Origin: Symbiodinium natans
Lineage: Eukaryota; Sar; Dinophyceae; Suessiales; Symbiodiniaceae
Direction of reading: 5' to 3'
Assembly: GCA_905221605.1 (NCBI GenBank)
Contig: CAJNDS010000891.1
Span: 413,422 to 477,421 of the forward strand
Length of the DNA stretch: 64,000 nt
Below the pieces are notes generated by a model. That model saw only the letters and a list, made by a program, of their open reading frames with translations, did no database searches and was not told where the DNA came from. Below, one piece after another: positions 49,101 to 61,100 of the stretch; the first letter of the stretch is position 1; every line of letters begins with the position of its first letter. The translations under genes and the position numbers were made by a program.

Positions 49101-52100
49101 GTCCCTGACCTTCTTTAGAGGATTAGGGTATCTACGCTAAATCCTAAACCCTGAACCCCCAAACCCCAAACCCTTCTCTGAGGGGTCCCTTTTTGAAGGG
49201 CCCATACGAAGGGACCATGCAACTACCTTGAGAATTCGTTGGGAGGATACGGCTTAGGGTTGCGGACTTCGGGTTGGATCTAGGGCTTCGGGTTTAGGGT
49301 TTCGGGTTTGGGGTTTAGGGTCTGGGGTTCAGAGTTTAGGGTTTGGGGTTTGGGGCTTTGGGTTCAGAGCTTAGGGTTTCGGGTGGCGCAGGGCGTGGGA
49401 CTGTTCGGAGCTGAGGGTTCGGGGTTTCTACTCGAACCCCCAAAAGTACCCATCATATTGCACCCTAATCCCTAAGCCCTAAGCCCTAAGCCCTATGCCC
49501 TAAGCCCTAAGCCCTAAACTCCAAACCCCAACCCCTAAACCCTACACCCTACTGGTTCTGTCTGGCCTGACTGCGGCAGCTCTGGAGCGTGGCCGGCGCC
49601 TCACGGCAGATGGAGCTCTGCATTTTGGGGTTTAATGTTCTTTCGCGTAGGGTTTATTAGGGTTTAGGGTTCAGGGTTTGAGGTTTAGGGTTTGGGGTTT
49701 AGGGTTTTGTGTTCAGGGTTTAGGGTTTGGGGTTTCGGGTAGGAAGTGTACTCGGCCCGCAAAGTCACAATGCAGGATGCCTGATTTCTGTCGGTACATG
49801 GAAGACTTCTCAGAGATGATCGGAGCTCTTGATGCCGTGAACGCCTTGGGCCATAAGCTTGAAATCCCACACGTTGCCCATGTTCCCGCAGACATCTCGC
49901 CTTACATTGACAAAGTGCCCGGGCGGTTGGGCATAGAGGTACACCAGCAGTGCTTCTCCGTGGTTTTGGAGACCCTAAACCCTAAGCCCCCTAAACCCTA
50001 AACCCTAAACAGAGTGACTCAGGGTTGGAGGCCAGCAAGGCCCGCTAGGAAGCCAGGCCAAACAGAAAAGCCGACATAAAGTCAACCGGCTCATCGGGAA
50101 CACATTGAGCACCTACAACTTCAACCCAAAACCCTAAGCCGTAAACTCTATCAACCCGAAATAACCCTAAACTCTGTAAACCCTAGCCTCTAAACCCTAA
50201 ACCACCCCGCCGAATGAGCCAACCGCTGTGCACAGATCTGCCTGCTGCGCCCCTGTGTGCCGTGCGCCTGTGCACCCCTGGACCCTAGGCTCGCCACGGG
50301 ACCATACTGAACACCTTCGACGAAAGCCCTAAACCCTAAACCCTAAACCCTAAACCCTAAACCCTAAACAACCCTAAACCCTAAACCAAAAAAAAAAAAA
50401 ACTAACTTATTAGATCAACAAAATCTGAAGCTTTAAGCCCAACAGGCGTGAACCCTAAATCCTGAACCCTTAACTCTTAAGCCTAAATCCGAAACCCTGA
50501 ACCCCAAAAACCCTGAACCCTGAACCCCAAAACCCTAAACCCTGAACCCCAAAAGGTTTAGGGTTTAGGGTTTAGGGTTTAGGGTTTAGGGTTTAGGGTT
50601 TAGGGTTTAGGGTTTAGGGTTTAGGGTTTAGGGAACCCCAAAACCCGAAGACCCCATGAGCTGCTCCGCCAGCCGCGCCTCACCCGGGCACAAGGACGCC
50701 TCGCCGCCCAAACACCGCACGGCCCTGGCCTGCCGCTGAGGGTGTCGGATTTCGGATCTATAAGGGTTTTGGGGGTTCAGGGTTTAGGGTTTAGGGTTTA
50801 GGGTTTAGGGTTTAGGGTTTAGGGTTTTGGGGGTTCAGGGATTTTGGGGCTTAGGACTTGAGGTTTTAGGATTGAGGGTTAGGACTTCAGGTTTTGGCAC
50901 TTAGGGTTTTTGGGGTTTGCGGGTTTCAGGCGCCGAGGTGAGGTTTCTTTAAGCTGAGGATGCTCCGTTGCAACTTACCTGCAGTTCCCTGCAGCGGTAC
51001 CTGAATCCTCTGGGGCCCTAACCTTGAACCCGCAACCCTAAAGCTAAAACCCCACTTGGAGGTTCATGGTGCTTATTTGCCAATTGTAACTGTACTTAGA
51101 ACCCACTTATAAGCCTCTTAAGTGCCCGAATATGGGTATAAGCCGAGTTCTAAGTACAGATATTGGGTAATAAGTACTATGAACCTCGAAGCAAGCCCAC
51201 GTGCCTGCCAGCCCTCACCGCAAGTCGCATTGCCTCAGCTTCAGGGACTCAAGACCGCTCCTTTGCGGGCTCATAGGGTTGAGGGCTTAGGGTTTGGGGT
51301 TTAGGACAAGGGTTTAAGGTTTGGGGTTTGGGGTTTAGGCTTTAGGGTTTGGGGGCTCGGGTCTGCCAGGATTATTTTTTTTGGGAGGGTGTACTGTAGG
51401 GATTGGGTTTTTGGGTTTCTCGTTTGGGGTGCTTTGGGATTAGCGCTTAAGGCTCTCTAGGGTTTATGCTTGGGGATTCGGGATTGGTGCTCGGGGCTTG
51501 GGGCCTAGGGTCTGGGGACTGGGGTTCAGGGCAACTTTGAGCTCAGGGCTTAGCAGGTTGCAGGATTTTGTACCGGGTGTCCGAAACCCTGAACCTTAAA
51601 CCTTCAACCTAAACCCCAAGCCCTAAACCCTAAACCCTAAACCCTGAACCCCAAGCCCTAAACCCAACATCGCCAGGTGGCAGGGCTCCCAGGCACCCAC
51701 GAGCCAGGCGCAGTTGCTGAAGTCGAGGCAGCTCCTGGCACCCCAGGGTTCCGGGTTCAGGGTTTAGGGCTTAGGGTTTAGGGTTTGCTGTGACGCTGTG
51801 ACAGGGCGTAGATGAAGATGCTCTGAAGGTTAGGTTTCGGAACAAGCTCGAAAGCTTCGTGAGGTGCGAAAAGCAGCATTGGCCCGATTGTGGAGGGCCA
51901 TCTGACACTTTCCTCCCACCCCACGCCGTCCAAGGCGGCAAAGCCACCCAAACCCATTCCTTTTAGGGTTCAGGCCAGGGCAGAAGGCCAAGGGGGCAGG
52001 CCAGGGGCAGGCCAGGGGGCCAGGGGGCCAGGGGGCCAGGGGGGCCAGGGGGGTCAGGGGGGTCAGGGGGGTCAGGGGGGCAGGTCAGGGCCCTCAGCAT

Positions 52101-55100
52101 CATGACAGGGTACGTAATTCCTTTGTTAGAAGGGACCAGTACTGGTGCGTGTTCCGGTACCGGGCCCATCCTGAACGGGCGAGCAACCTGGGTCGGCTTG
52201 TGCCAGCGAGGTCAAAGGGCTTAACCGCCGCCCCCCAACGTAGGGGGGCGGCCTAGGCCCTGAGTTTAGGGTTTAGGGTTTAGGGTTTAGGCTTTAGGGT
52301 TCGGCTGCCCGGAAACCCCATAGACCCCACATAAAACACCACTCCCTCCTATAAGCCCTGAAGCACGGAACTTTGAACCCTATAACCACAAACCCTAAAC
52401 TCTACAACCCTAAACCACAAATTCATATAGACGCAATAAACTCCAAACCCCTTTAAACCCCAAAACACCTAACCCCGGAACCCCTACAACCCCAAACCTG
52501 GCCCGGCCCCAAGCCACTAAACCCTGAACCGAGCCAAAACCTTAAACCCTGACCCCACCAACCCCAAGCCTCTTCCCCCCCCCTCGCCCCCACCCCAAAC
52601 CTCAATCCCTAAACGCTAATGAATCCCTAAACCCTGAAACCCACAGACCCCCTAAAAGCCCTAAGCCCTGAACCCTAAACCCCCCCATTCCCCCTAAATC
52701 CCCCTCAAACCCGGGAACCCTAAACCCTAAACCCTAAACCCTAAACCCTAAACCCTAAACCCTAAACCCTAAACCCTAAACCCTAAACCCACCCGAATCC
52801 CGGGAACCCTTGTCTGACCGGTGAACTCTTCAGTCGCACCTGTTTCCCAGTGGGCGCGTGCTCTGGCAGTCGGCGTCCCGACCACTGCTGCAGGTGATGG
52901 GGCGCACCTCGAAGCAGGTCTTGATGTTTTGGGGTATGGGGTTTAGGGTTTAGGGTTTGGGGTTTAGGGTTTGGGGTTTAGGGCTTGGGGTTTAGGGTTT
53001 GGGGTTTTAGGGTTTTGGGGTTCTACGGCTTTGGGGTTTATGTCTTGGGGCTATAGGGCTTGGGTTTTCGGGTTTGGGATTTCTAGGGTTTAGGGGTTTA
53101 GGGGTTTAGGGCTCAGGGCTTTGGGGTTCAGGGCTTAGGGCCCAGCATCTTGTGCTTCATCGGGTGCCTAAGGGGTTCTAAACCGTTCAAAACAAGTGCA
53201 TAAGCTGGTAGGATGTATTGCCCTGAAAGGCTGAAACTTGTGAAGTTCAAGGAGGTTCAAGGCTCCAGACGAATGATTATTCGGGACCCGGGCGCTGTAT
53301 CCCGCAATGCCCCATTCATGTGTTGTGTTTGCCATTTTGAAATGGTGAGTTTGCAGCTCCAACGTGTGTTGATGCTGAACCCTAAACCCTAAACCCTAAA
53401 CCCCAAACCCTAAACCCTAAACCCTAAACCCTAAACCCTAAACTTTCCTCCTTCTTGTCTTTCGCAGCTCTTTGACGCCAAAGCTCCACCGCGGCACCGC
53501 CAAACCCCAAGCATCCCCAAGCTCTCAACCCGAAGTGGCTTTCCGGGTTTAGGGTTTAGGGGTTTAGGTCTAGGGGTTTAGGGTTTAGGGTTTAGGGTTT
53601 AGGGTTTAGGGTTTAGGGTTTAGGGTTTAGGGTTTAGGGTTTAGGATTTAGGGTTTAGGGTTTAGGGTTTAGGGTTTAGGGGTTTAGGTCTAGGGGTTTA
53701 GGGTTTAGGGTTTAGGGTTTAGGATTTAGGGGTTTAGGGGTTTAGGGTTTAGGGGTTTAGGGGTTTAGGGTTTAGGGGTTTAGGGGTTTAGGGGTTTAGG
53801 GGTTTAGGGGTTTAGGGGTTTAGGGGTTTAGGGGTTTAGGGGTTTAGGGGTTTAGGGTCTTAGGGTTTAGGGGTTTAGGGGTTAGGATTTAGGGGTTTAG
53901 GGTTGAGGGTTTAGGGGTTTAGGGATTTAGGGGTTAAGGGGTTTAAGGGGTTAAGGGGTTAAGGGGTTAAGGGGTTAAGGGGTTAAGGGGTTTAGGGGTT
54001 TAGGGGTTTAGGGTTTAGGGGTTTAGGGTTTAGGGCGTTGCCTCGAAGCCAGTGCCACAGTCGTTGGAGCAGGAAGACCACTCGCCCTCATGCCACGTGC
54101 CTGGGCTCTCGGGCTCCGTAAGCCCGAAACCCTAAACCCGAAACCCGAAACCCGAATACAATTGGCCTAAAACCCTATACCCAAAGCCCTGCTACCCTTT
54201 GCCTGCAACCCTAAACCCTAATGCCCTTAGCCTAAAACCCTAAACGCTGAGCCCGTATACCCTAAACCCTAAACTCCAAACCCCAAACCCTAAAGAAGGT
54301 AGACTCCGGAATGAAGGGTGTTCAGCTTGAGACTTTTTTGACCTCCTTTGCCAAGACATCACAGAGAAACCTGGTAACAACATGGGTTTGGGGCTCAGGG
54401 TTTTAGGGCTAGGGGTTTTGGACTTAGGGTTTAGGGGTTCGGATCGAGAGTTTGGGCTGCAGGGATACAAAGCCCAAGCCACCAAACCCGAAAACCCAAG
54501 CCCCCCGTATCCGAATCGAGCTGCACCCACTGGTGCCATAGCAAGACTCGGATCGGGCAGGAAGGGCGCCGCTGCCTTCGAAAAGCTTCGCTCCATCCCT
54601 ATAGACCTATTGGCCCTACCAAGGATTCCAGGGCTTAGGGTTCTTAGGGTTTAGGGTGTAGGATAGTGTTTGGGGTTTTAAAAACCTGGAACGAAGAACG
54701 ATAAGAATCACATGTGGGGTTTGGGGCCCTAAACCCTAAACCCTAAACCCTAAACCCTAAACCCTAAACCCTAAACCCTAAACCCTAAACCCTAAACCCT
54801 AAACCCTGGCATGGGGTCTTACAGGGCTTCTGGGGCTTGACAACCTGGATCAGGAACAACAACGATGTAAACAACTAACGAACCATGGACCGCGTGCCCG
54901 AGGGCCTACCCATGCACTCCCCTTAGCTTTGGAGTAGACCCTGGAAAAGGTAATAAGTAGCACTAATAGGAACACAGAACCAAAAAAAGTATTAAAGTAT
55001 CGTACTCCAAAACCCACTCCCCTCTTCAACAGCCAGCCAAACCACGCATCCGCAGCAGCGAAAGGCTTGCGTGATTTGCATCGTAGGCTGTGGTTTAGCA

Positions 55101-58100
55101 GTTTCGGTCGACTTTAGACCTAAACCCTAAACCCTAAACCCTAAACCCTAAACCCTAAACCCTAAACCCTAAACCCTAAACCCTAAACCCTAGGATTTAG
55201 AGTTTAGGGGGATCTGTGGGGACAAGCTTCACACAGTGGCCTTCGCAATCTGCCTCAATGAAGGATGGACACCACACCTGAAGAAAGAAGGGGGGCGATG
55301 TGGGGTAGGGTTTCGTAGTTTGATTGTTGATGAATCAGGGCTGTAGGTGCTGGAGTTTTGTAGAAGAGCATGCCGGTCATCGCTGCTGATAGTCTGTGTA
55401 GGGGGGGGGGGGGGGGGGGGGCGCCGGTCATCACCACACTCGCAGGACTTAATCTTTTGAAGCAAGGCAAAACCCCAAACTCACCCCAAAGCCCCAGAAT
55501 CCCAAAACCCAAGCTGTATACCCTAAACAAGTCCTAATTCTTACATGCCATTCCCAGCCCCCTCTGTCCGTCAGAGACAGCTCCAGGGATCAACGTCTAG
55601 GGGTTCTCGCTCAAGCTTCGTAGCATAGCTTGGGCAAAAAGGACGATACGATCAAAACCCTGGTTAAACCCAAAGCCCCTTGAGCCCTAAACCCTAAACG
55701 ACTCGAGCCCCAAACCCTAAAGCCTGAACCCATAAAACCCTAAACCCTTTGAGCCCGAAGCCCGCTCAAGCCCAGATTGAGTTCGAGGCATCTCTTGGCT
55801 GGTAGGTGTCGGATTTCGGGTTTGGGGTGAGGGTCTCCCCTTCAGCCCCCTAAACCCCTGCCACTTAAATCCTTGACGCCCCCCTAATCCCGCTGAACCC
55901 CCTAAACCCTGAAGCCCTGAACCCCGCAAATCTACACCCTAAGAACCTGAAAGGCCCCCCCCCCCCGTCTGCGCCTCGCGCGTTCGCAGGCCCACTCCGC
56001 ACGACGAGGTGCAGTCTCCCTGGGGTTTAGGGTTTGGGGTTTAGGGTTTAGGGTTTGAAGGTTAGCGGGGTTTCGGTTTTGGGTTTAGGGTTTTGGGTTT
56101 GGGGTGTAGGGTTTAGGGTTTAGGGGTTTCGGGTTTGAAGGTTAGAGGGTTTAGGGCTTTGGGTTCTAGGGTGTTTGGAGGGTTTAGGGGCTTTAGGGGC
56201 TTCAGAGTTTGGAGGATATAAAGGGCATAGAGGGTGTAGTGGCAATGTGCCAACGATTGCTCCGTATTCGCTGTCGGTTGCCAACCCAAACTCCTGCACC
56301 ACACGAAGGCCGCAGGTGGTTTGCATCGCCACCGACGAGGCGGGCGGAAACTTTGGGTTCAGGGACGACTCGAGCAAAGAGTACGCGATGATCGCCGTGT
56401 CAAACTCGCTGTCGAACGCTGGGTCCTGTAGGCACCCTGCTCCAGCGACATACCACTCCACTAGATTTGCGAGGGGCGTGGACCCTTGGGGACGAAATAA
56501 ACCCTGAAACGGTTCATGGTTCATATACTTGAATAGGGATTCGAGTAGTATAGGGTATATGACCCCAATTTTAGGGTTCATGTGGTCCTACCCTGGTTTA
56601 CCCAGGACTCTCCTTTACCTACAATTTCTTAGCTACAGCTTTTGGGGTCGCACCCCTAGCCCAGGTAGCGATTAGTCAACTTAGGCAAACAGAAAACAAA
56701 TCGAATCGCAAGACTTGAGACTCTCTGGACCCATATGCCTTGAAGGTTTGTACGCTCTTTTTACGGAAACGCACGTGGGGGCTTAAGAAATCCCAAAGGG
56801 TCCTAAGTACCTACATGGTAGAAAGTAGGGTTTCTGTAATAGGAATTACTATTATGGTTTGGGCAAGGGTCCCCCATATAGGTACTTAGGACCCTTCGGG
56901 AATGGGGGCTTTAGGCCTCCTGAAATCACACAAGGCTGAGGCGAACCAGGGATCTGATGCTGGGAGGAGGGTTGTAACTTGACAGAGCAGCAGCGGCAAG
57001 CCGTGAGTGAGTGGGAAAAAACCCTGACGGCCGGGGGCGTTTGCCAAAAAGTGCCGGTTTGGGCAGTTTTGGGGCGCTTTTTGGGCTGTTTTATGAGCGG
57101 TTTTGGAAAATGTCACGCTCACTACCGCGTCCACATTGCCGGAGGCTTGCCTCTACTCCATAGCCCGACAGATTCTAGATTCAAGCACCGAATTCCGAGC
57201 GCGCAGGATTCCAAACCCAAAAAAAAGCATTTTCAAAACCGTCCCACTTGGGCCCAAGTGGGCCCGAATGGTTCCAATTGCTTAAGCCCCCATTTCCTAC
57301 GTCCCCATTACACCGCCCTTGATCTTTAGGTAGTGAGCTCTAAACCCTAAACCCTAAACCAGAAACCCTGAACCCTAAACGTCAAGTGGCCCATGCAGTC
57401 GTTCGCCATGAGCAGCCGCTGCGGTCGTAGCAGACCTGCTGGGAGCCGCAGCAGACCCGGGGATCCAAAGTTCTAGAGCCACAAGGCTCCAGAATAGCCC
57501 AAGGTAGGGTTTAGGGTTTAGGGTTTAAGTTTAGGGTTTAGGGTTTAGGGTTTAGGGTTGAGGGTTTAGGGTTGCAGATTCTTTACAGACTTTTAAACCC
57601 CAAATGTAGACTTGGAGCCCTGGGGGAAGGCACTTTGTGCCCTACACCCCCAACAAATCCTATAGTTCGAATGTAACCTACCTCAAATGTGAGACTTTGA
57701 TTCAGGGTTGCCGGGAGCGGGCTTTAAGAGGTTCAGAGATTCGGTGCATGTGCCTATGAAGGAGCCCAAAATGATCAACAAGACCAGCCCTTTCTACTCT
57801 AGCCGAAGGCCCTGTAACGAGCCAATAATTAGCCCCTAAACCCTAAACCAAAAACCGTAAACCCTAGACCCTAGACCCTAAACCCTAAACCCTAAACCCT
57901 AAACCGCTTGCAGCCTCGTTGTTCATGGGCCGCTCGCTGGCTGGACAGTCGCCATCGCGGCCCGAAGAGCACACCACAGACCGCCTGGACTAAGGGTTTA
58001 GGTTTAGGGTTTAGGCCTAGGGTTTAGGGTTTGGGGCTTAGGGTTTGGGGGTTAGGATTTAGGATGCTTAGGGTTCAGGGTTCGGGCCTAGGGTCTGGGG

Positions 58101-61100
58101 TTTGGGGCCTACTTAGGGCTGGGAGTTGAACGCGGGTATCAGTGAAAAACGAACTCCCTTTTTTTCCTCTCTCTCTCTCTATTTATACATGTGTCAGTAT
58201 ATGAATATCCATATCCGCTCCAAGGCACCAGGGCCTTGTACATATATGTATATACTACTTGCATTTTATATCGCAAGAGGGGCATCGCAACACGATTCCG
58301 GAGTCTATATCTTTCGTGGTATACTTGGCAAAGTGTCTTTTAAGGCTTAAGTTTGATACGGTGGGGTTTAGGATCGTGTTGGGGTATGGCACATGAGCAG
58401 GGAAGGCTCTGCCCTAGGAGGGTAAGGCCTGAGGCTCGAGGGTTGGAGAAAAGGTTTCTAGCTGTTCTGGCCTCGGGTTGGGCCCTATACACCGCAACCC
58501 TATAAACCCTACGAACCCCACAAACTCTCCAAACCCTAAAGCCTTAACCCCAAACTCATCCTAAACCCTAAACCCTAAATCCTAAACCCTAAACCCCTAT
58601 AAACCCCTAAACCCCCATAACCCCTAAACCCCAAACCCCTTCCCTGCTTTGGGCTCCCGGCTGTCGAGTGCCCAGACCGCAGGTGCTGCTACAGGCGGAC
58701 CAGACACCAATCTGCCAGCTGCACCTGCCAAGTGCAGGTTTAGGGCTTTGGGCTTAGGGCTTATAGGGTTTAGGGCTTAGGTCTTAGGGCTTAGGGCTTC
58801 GGGTTTAGGGTTGCGGGTTAAGCAGGGGGTTTAGGTTAGGATATTTTGGTGTGGGGCTGAGGGGCTTTGAACCTTGGGAATTAATAGAGTATCGCGGTGG
58901 CTTCTATCCCCCTATGTACCCTTGAAGGGATTGCACAGGGTACCCCATTCCCGCCTCACTAAGAACCACAAGGTCCTTTAGACGCCTTAGAGCACAAAAA
59001 GAAAGACGAAGTCCAAGGCCTGATCCTGGACCCGAAACCCTACACCCCAAACCCACCAAACCCACCAACCCACCAAACCCCAAACCCCAAACCCCAAACC
59101 CCAAACCCCAAACCCCAAACCCCAAACCCCAAACCCCAAACCCACCAAACCCCAAACCCTGAATCCTAAACCCTTCTTGCTACCCGAACCAGGGCCGCCG
59201 CCCAGCAGTTTCGTAGCAGTGCTGTGATACCTCAGCGGTCGTTGCCGGCCTACACTTGTTGTAGCGAACGGCATGGCTGACAGCCGGAGCCCCGGTCAGA
59301 ATCTATGAGAAGTGGTTGGGCCACGGGTCCTGGGTTGCTGCAGTGTTTCCTGCATTTTTGTCCGATGTTTCCTGCATTTTCTTGTTGTTCGGCTTTGGGG
59401 AAGGGGGGTGGGGAAGGGGGGGATAAGAACGTCATTCAGGTTGCGCCCATGCACAAAACACTGGTATTTACAGCATTTTCCCCTCTTGCACAACACACTG
59501 CGCAAGGATGTGGAACAAGACACGTTGTCACAAGCGTCCATGCTTTTCGCGACGATGCCCAAAACACAGGTATTTACAGCATTTTTGCCTCTTTGTGCAA
59601 CATACTGCAAAAGGATGTGGAACAATACCCCTAACTGACAGCCCCAAACTTTCCCAAGCACCCTAAACCCTAAACCCTAAACCCTAAACCCTAAACCCTA
59701 AACCCTAAACCCTAAACCCCCAAAAAGCCGACCAAGGGCCGCCGGACCCGGGGCGGCGCAGTCTGCGGCGACGCCGGAGGTGCAGGTGGCGCTGCGGCCT
59801 CGATGCTTTGGGGAACTTAGGGTTTAGGGTTTAGGGTTTAGGGCTAGGGTTTAGGGTTTAGGGTTTAGGGTTGTTTAGGGTTGAGGGTTTAGGGGGTTTG
59901 GGGGGTTTGGGGGGTTTGGGGGGTTTGGGGGGTTTGGGGGGTTTGGGGGGTTTGGGGGGTTTGGGGGGTTTGGGGGGTTTGGGGGTTTGGGGGTTTGGGG
60001 GTTTGGGGGGTTTAGGGGGTTTGGGGGGTTTAGGGTTTGGGTTTAGGGTTTAGGGGGTTTAGGGTGTTCAGGGGGTTTAGGGGGCTTCGGGGGCTTCGGG
60101 AGTTTAGGGAGTTTAGGGAGTTTAGGGAGTTTAGGGTTTAGGGGGTTAGGGTTTAGGGTTTAGGAGGTGTAGGGTTTAGGAGGTGTATAGGATTTGGGGT
60201 GTAGGGTTTAGGGTTTAGAAGGTATAGGGTTTGGGAGGTGTACGATTTGGTTTAGGGTTATAGCAACCTCGCTAGTTTTAGGGTTTGGGGTTTAGGGCGT
60301 TTAAGGGGGCTTTCGGTAGGTTTAGGGCCTGGGGTTTAGGGTTTAGAGCGGGGCTTAGGTAGGTTTAGGGTTTAGGGTCAGGGCTCGGGGGGGTGTTTGG
60401 AGTTCCGAGGTTATAAGCTTCAGGGTTTATGGTTTTTATGGAGGGTGGGGTTTATAGGGCTTAGGAGGGTTTAGGGTTTGCGGCCCAACTCAACTTCTAA
60501 ACCCTAAACCGCCTAAACCTTTCTCCCTACCCCTGAAACCCAGCAAAACCTGAACTCTAAGCCCCCGATTAGCACAGGAGCTCTGCGTGCCAGCGCCGCA
60601 GGAAGTGTCGCAGGCGGTCCAGTCGGAAATCCTGGGCTTGTGGCACTTCAGCGGTTCTAAGCGTTTAGGGTCTAGGGTTTAGGGTTTAGGGATACCGGCC
60701 TACATGTCTAGATGTGTTCCAATTTCAGTAGAATTAGGTTTAGGGTTTGGGGTTTACAGGTTTGCAAGCATGGAGACTAAATCTGGGCTTGTGGGCGTTT
60801 CAGCAAGGTTCCCCGGCAGCCCAAAAAACTCAGAAGGGTGCCCTTTTCAGGGACTTCGGGCTTCGGGCTCATTGGGTTTAGGGTTTAGGGTTTAGGGTTT
60901 AGGATTCAGCAGGGAAAGACAAACAACAAGCGACCCTGCCGAAGTCTGGCGGAATCCCAAGGCTGCGAACCCTTTGCGCTGTCCCCTGGATTTGCCCTTG
61001 ATTTCGGCTTCTTTTTGGGCTGCCCGGTCGCCTATAGGCGGCAAAAGGCCGCCCTGTTGTATGTAAAAGTTCAGGGGCCGTCTTACCCCCCACCTCTGAA

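Noticed and set aside
52110-52160. Minus exon GPGTGTRTST
   Set aside because: x16 to x17 already join in phase; no cysteine.
51890-52169. GGQGGQ/PPDPPDP frames
   Set aside because: Short GGGGGCCA-type tandem repeat; open on both strands, no domain.
53445-53535. Exon: minus VWRCRGGALASKSC or plus after a superb TTTCGCAG acceptor
   Set aside because: x15 and x16 join perfectly without it. The plus acceptor is striking, so a plus-strand gene is not excluded.
55540-55830. Minus exon candidates GGWEWH and AKRCLELN
   Set aside because: x13 and x14 join exactly (RTREVWC), leaving no room.
56979-57329. Plus-strand 116-residue frame next to the hairpin element
   Set aside because: No recognisable domain and overlapping minus frame; likely chance.
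58904-59155. FGVWGLG-type frames
   Set aside because: Translation of telomere-like repeat; the real minus exon x9 uses another frame nearby.
59871-60053. GLGGLGG-rich frame
   Set aside because: Translation of the GGGGGGTTT array.
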